Positions 9,030 through 17,517 of a stretch of 64,000 bases of DNA are shown piece by piece. Source of the stretch: Pedococcus sp. 5OH_020. GTDB taxonomy: Bacteria; Actinomycetota; Actinomycetes; Actinomycetales; Dermatophilaceae. The translations under genes and the position numbers were made by a program. The number at the start of each line of letters is the position of its first letter. Position 1 is the first letter of the stretch. The DNA lies in assembly GCF_027812955.1 (NCBI RefSeq), contig NZ_JAPYZV010000011.1, forward strand, positions 1-64,000, in the 5' to 3' direction. The notes under the pieces were generated by a model. It was not told the DNA's origin. It saw nothing but the letters and a program-made list of their open reading frames with translations, and did not search any database.

Positions 9030-9769
9030 TGCCGCTCCTCATGGTCGAAGTGGGCCGGCGGGTGCCAGTCGCGGGACACCAGCCGGCCCGAGTACTGCCT
9101 GGCCTCCGAGCTGCACCCGTAGTCGTCGACCATCGGGTTCACCGTCCCCTGGAGGGCCTCGTCGCGACGCCTGATGGTGTCCCTCATGCGCTCGAACCGC
9201 GCCGAGCCGCGCAGCCGCTCGAACTGCTCGTGCAGGTTGAAGACGAGAGTGGGCAGGGGCGTACGCCGGGCGATCCGTGACGCCCGGGGGTGTAGGCCGA
9301 CGACGAAGTACGCCGTACCGGCCACGCTGAACGCGAAGTGTGGGTTGTCGGGGTCGTCGGACACCTGCGGGTTCCAGGGGAGCTCGTCGTGGTCGTGGAT
9401 GAGCTCCAGCTGTCTCCACAGCAGCTCCTCGAACGACGTCTCGTCCGGCACCCGGGTGCAGCGGAAGACCGAGACGAGCGAGGCGAACCCGTCGCCCAGG
9501 TCGGTCTGTGCCGCGAACTCCGCGAGGGCCGGGATCAGCGCGCGGGCAGACCGTTCTGTGCCGAGGTCGTCGAGCACCACGACCCTGGCCCGCTCGCGGT
9601 TGAACACCGAGCGAGCCCCCAGACAGGGGTAGTCCGGGTGCAGCACCATGGTCTCGATGGCGGCGGCCGCGTCGTCCACCGGTGTGGAGGAACCCTGCTG
9701 GTGGGCCAGCACGTCGAGGAGCGCGGGCAGGCTCTCGATCTCACCTGCCGCTCCGGTCCTCATGGTCAC
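9026..9769 (-). CDS. YqcI/YcgG family protein (GntA-like heme-dependent N-hydroxylase)
   Basis: A 247-residue member of the YqcI/YcgG family. The hallmarks are DYPCLGARSVFNRERARVVV near residue 50 and VVGLHPRASRIARR near 170, with many W/H/D residues between (WRQLELIHDHDELPW). Characterised relatives are GntA (guanitoxin pathway) and DcsA (D-cycloserine pathway), heme enzymes that N-hydroxylate a guanidino group such as that of arginine. The family is clear; the substrate here is inference. It overlaps its neighbours by 4 bases on both sides, placing it in one transcript with a hemerythrin and a DUF1989 protein. Confidence 0.8.
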   Translation of the reverse strand: MTMRTGAAGEIESLPALLDVLAHQQGSSTPVDDAAAAIETMVLHPDYPCLGARSVFNRERARVVVLDDLGTERSARALIPALAEFAAQTDLGDGFASLVSVFRCTRVPDETSFEELLWRQLELIHDHDELPWNPQVSDDPDNPHFAFSVAGTAYFVVGLHPRASRIARRTPLPTLVFNLHEQFERLRGSARFERMRDTIRRRDEALQGTVNPMVDDYGCSSEARQYSGRLVSRDWHPPAHFDHEERQ

Positions 9770-10263
9770 GATACGACTGCGTCGACGACCTTCTTCAGGG
9801 CGCTGGGCTGCGCAGGCGATCGCGGCGCTCGCTCCTTCGCCGCCAAGAGCTGCTCACCGAGCTCCCTGAGCTGCGTGCGGCTCAGACCTTCGCGGACCTT
9901 GGGAAACCAGTCCGACTCCTCCTCGTCCATGTGGTGCCGCACGTTCTCGATCAGGACGGTGGTCTTGGCCTGGAACCGCTCGTCGCCGGGTCCCATCGTG
10001 GACAGCTCCATGACGAGGACGTCGGCAACGTGGTGCTCCTCGTAGGACTCGAGGACATCCTCCTCGAGCTCCGGCAGGAGCCGGCGGACCTCCGGGTACA
10101 TCACCTCGTTCTCGATGTAGGTGTGCATCGTGAGCTGCTCGATGACCTGCCGGACGATCGTTCCCTTACGTGCCTCGGTGGTCTTCTTGTTCTCGAACTC
10201 GCGGAACAAGGCGCGGACCTTCTTGTGGTCGTCGCGCAGGATGACGATCGCATCGGTGGACAC
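9766..10263 (-). CDS. Hemerythrin HHE domain protein
   Basis: A 165-residue helical-bundle protein. Likely di-iron ligands are H13 (RDDHKK), H47 and E51 (MHTYIENEVMYP), H77/H78 (EEHHVAD) and H110/H111 with E115 (RHHMDEEESDW), the normal HHE spacing. Such proteins bind O2 or nitric oxide or act as iron stores in the cytoplasm. It starts at a GTG (10263) and is the first gene of an operon with the GntA-like enzyme and DUF1989 protein. An iron/oxygen protein beside a heme N-hydroxylase could supply or buffer O2 or protect against NO; that is inference. Confidence 0.88.
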   Translation of the reverse strand: MSTDAIVILRDDHKKVRALFREFENKKTTEARKGTIVRQVIEQLTMHTYIENEVMYPEVRRLLPELEEDVLESYEEHHVADVLVMELSTMGPGDERFQAKTTVLIENVRHHMDEEESDWFPKVREGLSRTQLRELGEQLLAAKERAPRSPAQPSALKKVVDAVVS

Positions 10264-10391
10264 GGTGGCTCCTCGGGGTGGCCGGTCTCTGTGGTGGTGT
10301 CGCTGGTCCCTCGACCGGCTGCTACCCCCGCCGAGCAGCAGTGAAACGCCGCACGCGTGTCACTGGTCACGAGGAGGCCGGCGGCGACTGG

Positions 10392-10931
10392 CTAGGGCTG
10401 TACCCGCTGCGGACGCACCGTCTCTCGGCTGGTCACGTCGAGGTCCGTGAGAGCCGCAGCCACCAGGACGAGGGCCACCGCGGTCAGGCCGCGCCATCCG
10501 GGGTTGAGATAGGCGAACGAGCGGCTGAAGACGGGCGCGAAGGCCTGGACGACGAGCAGCAGTGAGCCGCCCGCGACCAGCAGCAGCCCGGGCAGCCGCG
10601 CGTGCACGCCGCACCGGACGACCGAGACGCCGAAGAGAGCGAGGCCGGAACAGAGCAGCGCCCACTGGCCCGCGAAGCCGTAGCCCATGGCGGCGATGCC
10701 GGCCCAGCCGACCCACGCGGAGGATGCGGCGCCCTGAGCCAGCTGGTAGCCGACGAGGGCGGGGATCAGGGAGGCCAGCGCGAGGACGTAGACGACGACC
10801 TCCAGGACCGCCGGCACGGCGACCTGGTGAGCGCGCGTGACCCAGAACGCGAAGAAGAGAAGGCCGCCGACATCCCCTGCCACGGGGCCGAACCGTTCGA
10901 GCTGCAAGCGCATACGAGCCGTGCCGTCCAT
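10392..10931 (-). CDS. Membrane protein of unknown function
   Basis: A 179-residue integral membrane protein with four to five hydrophobic segments (GGLLFFAFWVT, VLEVVVYVLALASLIPALVG, WAGIAAMGYGFAGQWALLCS, GLLLVAGGSLLLVVQAFAPV, LTAVALVLVAAAL). I start it at ATG 10931 (MDGTARMRLQLERFG). An in-frame ATG lies upstream (MRSFGDDRTRTASYVRG), and neither has a strong ribosome site. No family recognised. It is divergent from the leuS leader about 160 bases away. Confidence 0.6.
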   Translation of the reverse strand: MDGTARMRLQLERFGPVAGDVGGLLFFAFWVTRAHQVAVPAVLEVVVYVLALASLIPALVGYQLAQGAASSAWVGWAGIAAMGYGFAGQWALLCSGLALFGVSVVRCGVHARLPGLLLVAGGSLLLVVQAFAPVFSRSFAYLNPGWRGLTAVALVLVAAALTDLDVTSRETVRPQRVQP

Positions 10932-11093
10932 CCCCCGAACGTACGATGCCGTCCTCGTTCTGTCATCACCAAAACTGCGCATCTCTGAGGGGAGGGCCCA
11001 TGGCGCCCCCCATCCCGGGAGCCAACCTGCCCACCCCGCCTGTCGCCGCCTTGTCGCCCTGCCCGCCGCCCCTTCCTCCGCGAGCGGCTGCGC

Positions 11094-11099
11094 TAACCT
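11094..11099 (+). promoter_or_regulatory. -10 box for leuS leader transcript
   Basis: TAACCT lies 6 bases before the ATG of the leader peptide. This is the spacing of actinobacterial leaderless promoters, so transcription probably starts at or next to the leader ATG. No convincing -35 element is visible. Confidence 0.5.
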
Positions 11100-11105
11100 A
11101 GGGCC

Positions 11106-11132
11106 ATGGCACGGCAGCCGCTTCTTCGATAG
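11106..11132 (+). CDS. leuS leader peptide (MARQPLLR)
   Basis: An eight-codon ORF: ATG GCA CGG CAG CCG CTT CTT CGA TAG. It holds two adjacent leucine codons of the type CTT, rare in this GC-rich genome, just before the stop. A hairpin begins at the stop codon and a rho-independent terminator follows 38 bases later, before leuS. This is the layout of classical ribosome-mediated attenuation: when charged tRNA-Leu is scarce, a ribosome stalled at CTT CTT would cover the 5' arm of the first hairpin and change downstream folding. No Shine-Dalgarno is present; translation would start on a leaderless RNA. It is too short for normal gene calling. Confidence 0.65.
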   Translation: MARQPLLR

Positions 11133-11168
11133 CCGCGCTGGCCCACGGACCACCGAGGCCACCGCGGC
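11132..11168 (+). promoter_or_regulatory. leuS leader hairpin (pause/anti-terminator region)
   Basis: Bases 11132-11143 (GCCGCGCTGGCC) pair with 11157-11168 (GGCCACCGCGGC) in a 12-bp stem with one C-C mismatch and a 13-base loop. The 5' arm begins inside the stop codon of the leader peptide, so a ribosome stalled on the Leu codons would melt it. The freed 3' arm could compete with the terminator stem (for example GAGG at 11155-11158 with CCTC at 11174-11177). The competing fold is inference. Confidence 0.5.
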
Positions 11169-11169
11169 G

Positions 11170-11196
11170 AGCCCCTCCTGCGCGAGGGGCTTTTCT
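11170..11196 (+). terminator. Intrinsic terminator in leuS leader (attenuator)
   Basis: AGCCCCTC (11170-11177), loop CTGCGC and GAGGGGCT (11184-11191) form a perfect 8-bp GC-rich stem followed by TTTTCT. It lies 104 bases before the leuS ATG and after a leucine-containing leader peptide. There is no upstream same-strand gene for it to terminate, so an attenuator role fits best. Confidence 0.75.
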
Positions 11197-11299
11197 GTGA
11201 GGGCACACCCGACGGCGCCACCGCGCACGACCACCGCACCACGCAGGCCGACCGCACCACGCACGACGACGCCGCGCCGAGACCGAACCCGAGGATGAG

Positions 11300-14197
11300 A
11301 TGAGCGAGACGCCGCACCGCTATACCGCCGAGCTGGCCCAGCACATCGAGCTGGCGTGGCAGGACCGCTGGCAGGAGGAAGGGACCTTCCACGCGCCGAA
11401 CCCGGCGGGGCCGTGGGCGGAGCCCGAGAAGGTGGGCGACCGACAGAAGCTCCTGGTGCTCGACATGTTCCCCTACCCCAGCGGGGCTGGCCTGCATGTC
11501 GGACACCCGTTGGGCTACATCGCCACGGACGTGTTCGCGCGGTACCAGCGCATGACCGGTAAGAACGTCCTGCACTGCCTGGGCTACGACGCCTTCGGCC
11601 TCCCGGCCGAGCAGTACGCGGTACAGACCGGCCAGCACCCGCGCAAGACGACCGAGGACAACATGGTCGTGATGAAGCGCCAGCTGCGGCGGCTCGGGCT
11701 CGGGCACGACGACCGCCGCACCATCGCCACGATCGACCCCGGCTACTACAAGTGGACGCAGTGGATCTTCACGCAGATCTTCAACGCCTGGTACGACCCG
11801 GGCGCTGAGCGTCCCGACGGCGGTCGGGGGAGGGCCAGGCCGCTGAGCGAGCTGGTCGAGGAGCTTCGGTCTGGCGCCCGCGCCGTGCCGGGAGGGGCTG
11901 ACTGGTCGACGCTCTCCGACGTCGAACGGTCTGCGGTGCTCGACGACTACCGCCTGGCGTACACCTCAGCGGCTCCCGTCAACTGGGCCCCGGGCCTGGG
12001 CACCGTGCTGTCGAACGAGGAGGTCACGAACGAGGGACGGTCCGAGCGCGGCAACTTCCCCGTCTTCAAGACGAACCTGCGCCAGTGGATGATGCGGATC
12101 ACCGCGTACGCCGACCGGTTGGCCGACGATCTCGACCGGGTGGACTGGCCCGAGAAGGTGAAGTCGATGCAGCGAAACTGGATCGGGCGCAGCCAGGGCG
12201 CTCGGGTCAGCTTCCCCGTCGACGGTCACGACGCCTCCATCGAGGTCTTCACCACGCGGCCCGACACGCTGTTCGGCGCCACCTTCATGGTGCTAGCCCC
12301 GGAGCACCCGCTGGTCGACGCCATCGCCGCGGGTGACGCCTGGGAGCCGGGAACCAACCCGGCCTGGACGGGTGGGGAGGCCTCGCCGAGCGCCGCCGTC
12401 CAGGCGTACCGGCTGGCCGCCTCGCGCAAGAGCGACCTCGAGCGCCAGACCGAGGGCAAGGACAAGACGGGTGTGTTCACCGGGGCCTGGGCGGTCAACC
12501 CGCTGAACGGCGCGCGGATCCCGGTGTTCATCGCGGACTACGTGCTGATGGGCTACGGGACCGGAGCCATCATGGCCGTGCCCGGTCAGGACGCGCGCGA
12601 CTGGGAGTACGCGCAGAGGTTCGGCCTTCCCATCGTGCGCACCGTCCAGCCACCGCCCGGCCACCCGGAGGACGAGCCGTTCGTGGGCGAGGGGCCGGCG
12701 ATCAACTCCTCGAACGACGAGATCTCGCTCGACGGGCTGGGCGTCGCCGACGCCAAGGCGGCGACGATCGAGTGGTTGTCGCACAAGGGGTTCGGTGAGG
12801 GCACGGTCAGCTACAAGCTGCGCGACTGGCTCTTCAGCCGGCAGCGGTACTGGGGCGAGCCGTTCCCGATCGTCTTCGACGAGGACGGCATCGGCCACGC
12901 CGTACCGGACTCCATGCTGCCCGTCGAGCTGCCCGACGTCCCGGACTACTCGCCGAAGACCTTCGACCCGCAGGACGCGTCGTCGCAGCCCGAGCCGCCT
13001 CTGGGGCGCGTGGAGGAGTGGGTCAACGTCGAGCTCGACCTCGGCGACGGGCGTGGGCCACGCACGTTCCGCCGCGAGACGAACACGATGCCCAACTGGG
13101 CCGGCTCCTGCTGGTACTACCTGCGGTACCTGGACCCGGAGAACGACGAGGCGTTCGTCGACCCGGAGAACGAGCGGTACTGGATGGGCCCGCACGCGAC
13201 GCCGGTCCCGGGAGCCCCGCAGGGTGTCCGCGACCCGGGCGGGGTGGACCTCTACATCGGCGGGGTCGAGCATGCCGTGCTCCACCTGCTGTACGCGCGG
13301 TTCTGGCACAAGGTGCTCTACGACTTGGGCCATCTTTCCAGTGACGAGCCGTTCCGTAAGTACTTCTCGCAGGGCTACATCCAGGCGCCGGCCTACCGGG
13401 ACCGCCGTGGTCAGCCGGTCGAGGCGTCCGAGGTCCTCGAGGTGCCCGATCCCACGGGCGGTGAGCCGACCTACACCTTCCGAGGCGAGCCCGTCACGCG
13501 CGAGTACGGCAAGATCGGCAAGTCCCTGAAGAACGTGGTGAGCCCCGACGAGATGTTCGAGCAGTACGGCGCGGACACGCTGCGGGTCTACGAGATGTCG
13601 ATGGGGCCCCTCGAGCTCTCCAAGCCGTGGGAGACCCGGGCGGTCGTCGGGGCACAGCGGTTCCTGCAGCGCCTGTGGCGCAACGTCGTCGATGAGGAGA
13701 CAGGCGACGTGCGGGTGCTGGACAGCCCGATGGACGAGGCAACGGCTCGAGCCCTGCACAAGACGATCGACGCGGTGTCGAAGGACTATCCCACGCTCGG
13801 TTTCAACACGGCGATCGCCCGGCTCATCGAGCTCAACAACGCCCTGACGAAGCTCGACCGCGTGCCTCGGGAGGCCGCAGAGCCGCTCGTCGTCATGGTG
13901 GCCCCGCTGGCCCCGCACATCGCAGAGGAGCTGTGGTCCCGCCTGGGACACGAGGAGTCCATCACCTTCGCCCCGTTCCCCGCGGCAGATCCCGCCCTGC
14001 TCGTCGAGGACCGCGTGACGTGCGTCGTCCAGATCAAGGGCAAGGTGCGCGACCGCGTGGAGGTCCCTTCGGACATCGGCGAGGAAGAGCTGCGCGAGCT
14101 CGTGCTCGCTCTTCCCAAGGTTGCCGCGGCGACCGAGCGCGGGACGCGGCAGGTCATCGTGCGCGCGCCGCGGCTGGTCAACGTCGTCCCGGCCTGA
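11300..14197 (+). CDS. leuS: Leucyl-tRNA synthetase
   Basis: A 965-residue class I synthetase that charges tRNA-Leu in the cytoplasm. The HIGH signature is HVGHPLGY at about residues 66-73, after [13 protein letters not shown]1 editing domain lies in the middle ([19 protein letters not shown]). The KMSKS loop is KIGKSLKN near 737, followed by [19 protein letters not shown]. The C-terminal anticodon-binding region holds [12 protein letters not shown]. Length is normal for the bacterial enzyme, with a short insertion ([20 protein letters not shown]). Start ATG 11300 is preceded by GAGG. Expression is probably controlled by the upstream leader-peptide attenuator. Confidence 0.97.
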   Translation: MSETPHRYTAELAQHIELAWQDRWQEEGTFHAPNPAGPWAEPEKVGDRQKLLVLDMFPYPSGAGLHVGHPLGYIATDVFARYQRMTGKNVLHCLGYDAFGLPAEQYAVQTGQHPRKTTEDNMVVMKRQLRRLGLGHDDRRTIATIDPGYYKWTQWIFTQIFNAWYDPGAERPDGGRGRARPLSELVEELRSGARAVPGGADWSTLSDVERSAVLDDYRLAYTSAAPVNWAPGLGTVLSNEEVTNEGRSERGNFPVFKTNLRQWMMRITAYADRLADDLDRVDWPEKVKSMQRNWIGRSQGARVSFPVDGHDASIEVFTTRPDTLFGATFMVLAPEHPLVDAIAAGDAWEPGTNPAWTGGEASPSAAVQAYRLAASRKSDLERQTEGKDKTGVFTGAWAVNPLNGARIPVFIADYVLMGYGTGAIMAVPGQDARDWEYAQRFGLPIVRTVQPPPGHPEDEPFVGEGPAINSSNDEISLDGLGVADAKAATIEWLSHKGFGEGTVSYKLRDWLFSRQRYWGEPFPIVFDEDGIGHAVPDSMLPVELPDVPDYSPKTFDPQDASSQPEPPLGRVEEWVNVELDLGDGRGPRTFRRETNTMPNWAGSCWYYLRYLDPENDEAFVDPENERYWMGPHATPVPGAPQGVRDPGGVDLYIGGVEHAVLHLLYARFWHKVLYDLGHLSSDEPFRKYFSQGYIQAPAYRDRRGQPVEASEVLEVPDPTGGEPTYTFRGEPVTREYGKIGKSLKNVVSPDEMFEQYGADTLRVYEMSMGPLELSKPWETRAVVGAQRFLQRLWRNVVDEETGDVRVLDSPMDEATARALHKTIDAVSKDYPTLGFNTAIARLIELNNALTKLDRVPREAAEPLVVMVAPLAPHIAEELWSRLGHEESITFAPFPAADPALLVEDRVTCVVQIKGKVRDRVEVPSDIGEEELRELVLALPKVAAATERGTRQVIVRAPRLVNVVPA

Positions 14198-14230
14198 GCG
14201 GCCGTCTGGGCGGCCGAGCCTCGCCACGGA

Positions 14231-14236
14231 TAGCCT
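14231..14236 (+). promoter_or_regulatory. -10 box, leaderless degV promoter
   Basis: TAGCCT sits 6 bases before the GTG start of degV at 14243, with no ribosome site between. This is the leaderless-promoter spacing also seen at comEA, the sirtuin, the rhodanese and the MmcQ/YjbR gene in this window. Confidence 0.55.
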
Positions 14237-14242
14237 GCGCTG

Positions 14243-15097
14243 GTGAGCGTCGCCGTCGTCACCGACTCCACGGCATACCTGCCCGAGGCAGTGGTGTCCG
14301 CCAAGGGAATCCTCGTCGTGCCCCTGCACGTGGTGATCGCGGGGACGGAGTACAGCGAAGGCGTCGACGTCACCACCGCCGAGGTCGCCGAGGCGCTGCG
14401 CTCTTTCCGCCCCGTCTCGACCTCGCGCCCCTCGCCGCAGTCCTTCCTCGACGCGTACGAGAAGGCCGCCGCCACAGGCGTGGACTCCATCGTGTCGGTC
14501 CACATCTCGGCGGACATGTCCTCGACCGTGGAGTCGGCGCACCTCGCCGCCCAGCACTCGCCGGTCCCGGTGAAGGTCGTGGACTCCCGTTCGCTAGGTA
14601 TGGCCATGGGGTATGCCGTGATCTCGGCCGCGGACGCAGCAGCGTCAGGAGCGACGCCGGACGAGGTTGCAGCGCAGGCTCTCTCACGGTCGCAGTCCTC
14701 GACGGTCGTCTTCTACGTCGACACGTTGGAGCACCTGCGCCGCGGTGGCCGGATCGGCTCGGCGTCCGCCTTCCTGGGGTCCGCCCTCGCCATCAAGCCG
14801 ATCCTGGGCCTCTCAGACGGTCACATCCGCCCGCTCGAGAAGGTGCGCACCTCGACGCGTGCCCTGGCCCGGCTCGAGGAGCTGGCAGTGAGCGCGGCGC
14901 AGTCCAGCCGCACAGGGGTCGACATCGCGGTGCATCACCTGGACTCCGCCGCCCGGGCGGACCAGCTGGCGACCCGCCTCGCTGAACGTGTCCCGACGGC
15001 GGGTGAGTTGGCGCTGGTCGAGCTGGGCGCCGTCGTGGGGGCTCACGTTGGTCCCGGCACGCTGGCGGTGGCCGTGTCCCCTCGCCCGCGAGCATGA
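14243..15097 (+). CDS. DegV family fatty-acid-binding protein (FakB-like)
   Basis: A 284-residue cytoplasmic protein. DegV/FakB proteins hold a fatty acid while the FakA kinase phosphorylates it, giving acyl-phosphate. The N-terminal VAVVTDSTAYLPE, SFRPVSTSRPSPQSF near 55, HISADMSSTVESA near 93 and VVDSRSLGMAMG near 113 are the family motifs; FYVDTLEHLRRGGRIG near 155 and ALAIKPILGLSDGHIRPLEK follow. It overlaps plsY by 4 bases (ATGA at 15094-15097). Tight pairing with an acyl-phosphate-using acyltransferase supports the lipid role. No FakA kinase is in the window. Confidence 0.9.
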   Translation: MSVAVVTDSTAYLPEAVVSAKGILVVPLHVVIAGTEYSEGVDVTTAEVAEALRSFRPVSTSRPSPQSFLDAYEKAAATGVDSIVSVHISADMSSTVESAHLAAQHSPVPVKVVDSRSLGMAMGYAVISAADAAASGATPDEVAAQALSRSQSSTVVFYVDTLEHLRRGGRIGSASAFLGSALAIKPILGLSDGHIRPLEKVRTSTRALARLEELAVSAAQSSRTGVDIAVHHLDSAARADQLATRLAERVPTAGELALVELGAVVGAHVGPGTLAVAVSPRPRA

Positions 15098-15741
15098 CGA
15101 GCGGGCAGCACGAGTCCTTCTGGCAGCTGGCGAAGCTGCCGCTGGGCTCCGTCGTGGCCGTCGTCGTGGCCTTCGTCATCGGGGCGGTGAACCCGGCGAC
15201 CATTCTCGCCACGGTGCTGGGCAAGGACCTGCGGCACTCCGGGTCCGGCAACCCGGGAGCGACGAACGCGGGCCGCGTTCTCGGGACCCGCTGGGGTGTC
15301 GTGGTGGGCGTGCTGGACGTCCTCAAGGGGCTGGTGCCCGTCGTTCTGGCGCGTGACCTCGTCGGGCCGCTGGCTGCGCTCTTCGTCGGCCTCGCCGTGG
15401 TGCTGGGACACATCTGGTCGCCGTTCCTCAAGGGCCAGGGCGGCAAGGGTGTCGCGACCTCACTGGGGGCCATCCTCGCCGTCGAGCCCTGGTTCGGGGT
15501 TCTGACGGTCGTCGTCTTCGGGGTGCTGGTGTGGCGGGTGCGCTGGGTCGCCGGCGCGTCGGTATCAGCATGCCTGGTGCTGCTGGCTGTGGGGCTGGCC
15601 AGCTGGGCGCGATGGCTTCCAGTGGGGTCCCGGAACACTGGTGCCTGGTGCGTCGTCGTCTCTCTTCTGGTCATCTACCGCCATCGACGGAACATCGAGC
15701 TCTGGGTGAGTGCGCGTCGCGGCGCGTCCTCCGCAGGCTGA
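15094..15741 (+). CDS. plsY: Glycerol-3-phosphate acyltransferase PlsY
   Basis: A 215-residue integral membrane enzyme that uses acyl-phosphate to acylate glycerol-3-phosphate, the first step of phosphatidate synthesis. Family signatures are present: IGAVNPATILATVLGKDLRH, HSGSGNPGATNAGRVLG near residue 50, and LGHIWSPFLKGQGGKGVATS near 105. Five or so membrane helices are evident. The start overlaps the degV stop by 4 bases, so the two are translationally coupled. The stop codon lies inside a repeat element (GGCTGAGCGGTGCTC) that recurs four times downstream of comEC. Confidence 0.95.
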   Translation: MTSGQHESFWQLAKLPLGSVVAVVVAFVIGAVNPATILATVLGKDLRHSGSGNPGATNAGRVLGTRWGVVVGVLDVLKGLVPVVLARDLVGPLAALFVGLAVVLGHIWSPFLKGQGGKGVATSLGAILAVEPWFGVLTVVVFGVLVWRVRWVAGASVSACLVLLAVGLASWARWLPVGSRNTGAWCVVVSLLVIYRHRRNIELWVSARRGASSAG

Positions 15742-15765
15742 GCGGTGCTCCGGCCGTGTCCCCGG
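15736..15765 (+). repeat. Single copy of the comEC-downstream repeat element
   Basis: GGCTGAGCGGTGCTC (15736-15750), followed by CGGCCGTGTCCCCGG, matches the first unit downstream of comEC (20041-20068) over almost 30 bases with small indels. It contains the plsY TGA. The two loci are 4.3 kb apart, and both lie just after the stop codon of a membrane-protein gene. Confidence 0.75.
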
Positions 15766-15878
15766 ATCTTGTTCTGCGCGCAGGTATCTGGGGCGGGTCC
15801 CCGCCCTCCTGACGGGAAACAGGTTCGTCAGCACGGGACAGGTGGCGCAACGCGCCGACCTCCGGGAAAGGAGACGTC

Positions 15879-16295
15879 ATGAACGAGAACTGCGCAACGT
15901 GCCACCACGACTACGAGGTGACGCCACAGAACGGCGGCATCGTCTTGTTCCTCGACTACGAGCGCGCCAACCACGTCCTCGCGAGCTGTCCCAACTGCAA
16001 GGCCGTCGAGGTGATCTACCTGAGGTCCGCGGCCGTCGTCGAGCTGCTCTCCCGTGCCCAGTTCCCCCTGGTCGTCCAGGACAAGCCGACCGCGGAGCGT
16101 CGAGAGGCGGCAGACTCCTGCTGGGGCCGCTTCGAGTCCGTTCACGCTCAGGACGAGAGGCGCAAAGCCTGGGACGAGCTGCCGGAGGCGCCCCGGGAGT
16201 GGGTGCGGCAGCTCCACGACGACCTGAGGAGCTGGGGGCGTACCCCGCGGCAGGGCCGGCGAACCGTCGGGCAGACCGCGCACGGCGCCGGCTGA
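15879..16295 (+). CDS. Zinc-ribbon-like small protein, function unknown
   Basis: A 138-residue protein behind a strong ribosome site (GGAAAGGAG, then ATG). Two cysteine pairs, NCATCHHDYEV at the N-terminus and LASCPNCKAVEVIYL near residue 38, look like one zinc ribbon with a strand-rich core between them. The C-terminal half is helical and charged (AQDERRKAWDELPEAPREWV). No enzymatic motif. It is alone between plsY and comEA, with spacers of more than 130 bases on each side, so its job cannot be read from context. Confidence 0.65.
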   Translation: MNENCATCHHDYEVTPQNGGIVLFLDYERANHVLASCPNCKAVEVIYLRSAAVVELLSRAQFPLVVQDKPTAERREAADSCWGRFESVHAQDERRKAWDELPEAPREWVRQLHDDLRSWGRTPRQGRRTVGQTAHGAG

Positions 16296-16485
16296 CCTCC
16301 ACACTGGCGGAGAACCGGGCAACTGATCGCCGACCCGCGCCGCGCCGCACCAGTGCCGCGCGCCGGCTGGCGGCATGGCGGAGTGTCGAGGCGGAGTGTC
16401 GAGGCCTCCGTCCACAGGGTGATGGTCGGGCGAGCTCTCTCCCCACAGGGGCGGCACGCACCATCGCGCGGTGCCGACCGGTCCC

Positions 16486-16491
16486 TACCGT
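16486..16491 (+). promoter_or_regulatory. -10 box, leaderless comEA promoter
   Basis: TACCGT is 6 bases upstream of the ATG at 16498 and decides the start. An in-frame GTG at 16471 would place this box inside the gene and has no ribosome site of its own. Confidence 0.5.
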
Positions 16492-16497
16492 TCCCGT

Positions 16498-17517
16498 ATG
16501 CCGTCGACCCGCCGCTCACACGAGCCGTCACCCCGGCTGCGGGCGTTGCTGGAGCGGAACATCGGGTCGACGCCGGTCACAGGCGAGGGGGCTGGCGCGC
16601 CCGCGTCGGACGCCGCTCCCGCGGTCGAGGTCACGCCTTGGCAACCGGCACGGAGCTGGGTGCAGGCCCCTGCTCACCGGCCGTCCGGCTCGGGGGCGCT
16701 TCACTCAGACCCGCCGAGGGCGGGTCGCGCAGCTCGACATCGACGGCCTCGTGCACCCCGTCCGGCGCTCCTCACGCTTCCCGCCGCGCTTCGTGGTGCG
16801 CGGCTGACCGGGCCACGGGCCGCGGTCGTGGGACTGCTGGTCGTCCTGCTCGCCTCCGCGGGTGTGTTCACCCTGCGGGTCCACCTTGCCCGGGCGTCGA
16901 GCGCGCCCCGTAGCGTCGGGCCGCCCAGAGCGCCAGGGTCGGCGCTCGCCACGCCGACGGCGGGGCGCAGCGCTTTCGCCTCCCCGCGGACGAGTTCCGG
17001 TGGCGGGGCGCTTGCCACGGCGACGACGCCGACCTCCGCTACAAGGGTTGCGACGGTCACCGTGCACGTCGTCGGCCGGGTGCGCCGGCCGGGTGTGGTG
17101 ACCTTGGGCGCGGGTTCTCGGGTGGAGGATGCCGTCACCAAGGCAGGAGGTGCTGCCAGGGGCGCAGACCTGACGACCATCAACCTCGCCCGGCAGCTCG
17201 TAGATGGCGAGCAGATCAGGGTGAGCCGCCCGGGGGAGGGCGGTGCGGCGGCGGGAGGCCCGGCGTCCGCGAACGGTGGGTCGCTCCCGTCCCCGGCCGC
17301 CGGGTCGAGGGTCGCGGGGTTCGGGAGCGCCGTCGATCTGAACCAGGCGACGGCCGCGCAGCTGGAGGAGCTGCCCGGGGTGGGCCCAGTCCTGGCTCAG
17401 CGCATCGTCGACTACCGCACCGAGCACGGCCGCTTCACCACGGTCGACGAGCTGGGGGAGGTCAGTGGCATCGGGGAGAAGATCTTCGCGGAGCTTCAGC
17501 CGAAGGTGACCGTGTGA
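16498..17517 (+). CDS. comEA: ComEA DNA-binding competence protein
   Basis: A 339-residue protein that binds incoming double-stranded DNA at the outer face of the membrane. A basic/Pro-rich cytoplasmic N-terminus is followed by one membrane anchor near residues 105-128 (AAVVGLLVVLLASAGVFTL), a Ser/Thr/Ala linker, a SLBB domain (VHVVGRVRRPGVVTLGAG, ARQLVDGEQIRVSRPG), and a C-terminal double helix-hairpin-helix (AVDLNQATAAQLEELPGVG, then DELGEVSGIGEKIFAELQ). The order is canonical for ComEA. The TGA stop overlaps an ATG (TGATG at 17515-17519) that starts the repeat array leading to comEC. Confidence 0.93.
   Translation: MPSTRRSHEPSPRLRALLERNIGSTPVTGEGAGAPASDAAPAVEVTPWQPARSWVQAPAHRPSGSGALHSDPPRAGRAARHRRPRAPRPALLTLPAALRGARLTGPRAAVVGLLVVLLASAGVFTLRVHLARASSAPRSVGPPRAPGSALATPTAGRSAFASPRTSSGGGALATATTPTSATRVATVTVHVVGRVRRPGVVTLGAGSRVEDAVTKAGGAARGADLTTINLARQLVDGEQIRVSRPGEGGAAAGGPASANGGSLPSPAAGSRVAGFGSAVDLNQATAAQLEELPGVGPVLAQRIVDYRTEHGRFTTVDELGEVSGIGEKIFAELQPKVTV

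Noticed and set aside
14197-14220. Terminator after leuS
   Set aside because: Only a 5-bp CGGCC/GGCCG pairing without a T run; too weak to list.
12293-14557. A 754-codon open frame antisense to leuS and degV
   Set aside because: Shadow of high-GC third positions; it is Arg/Val/Asp-rich with no domains.
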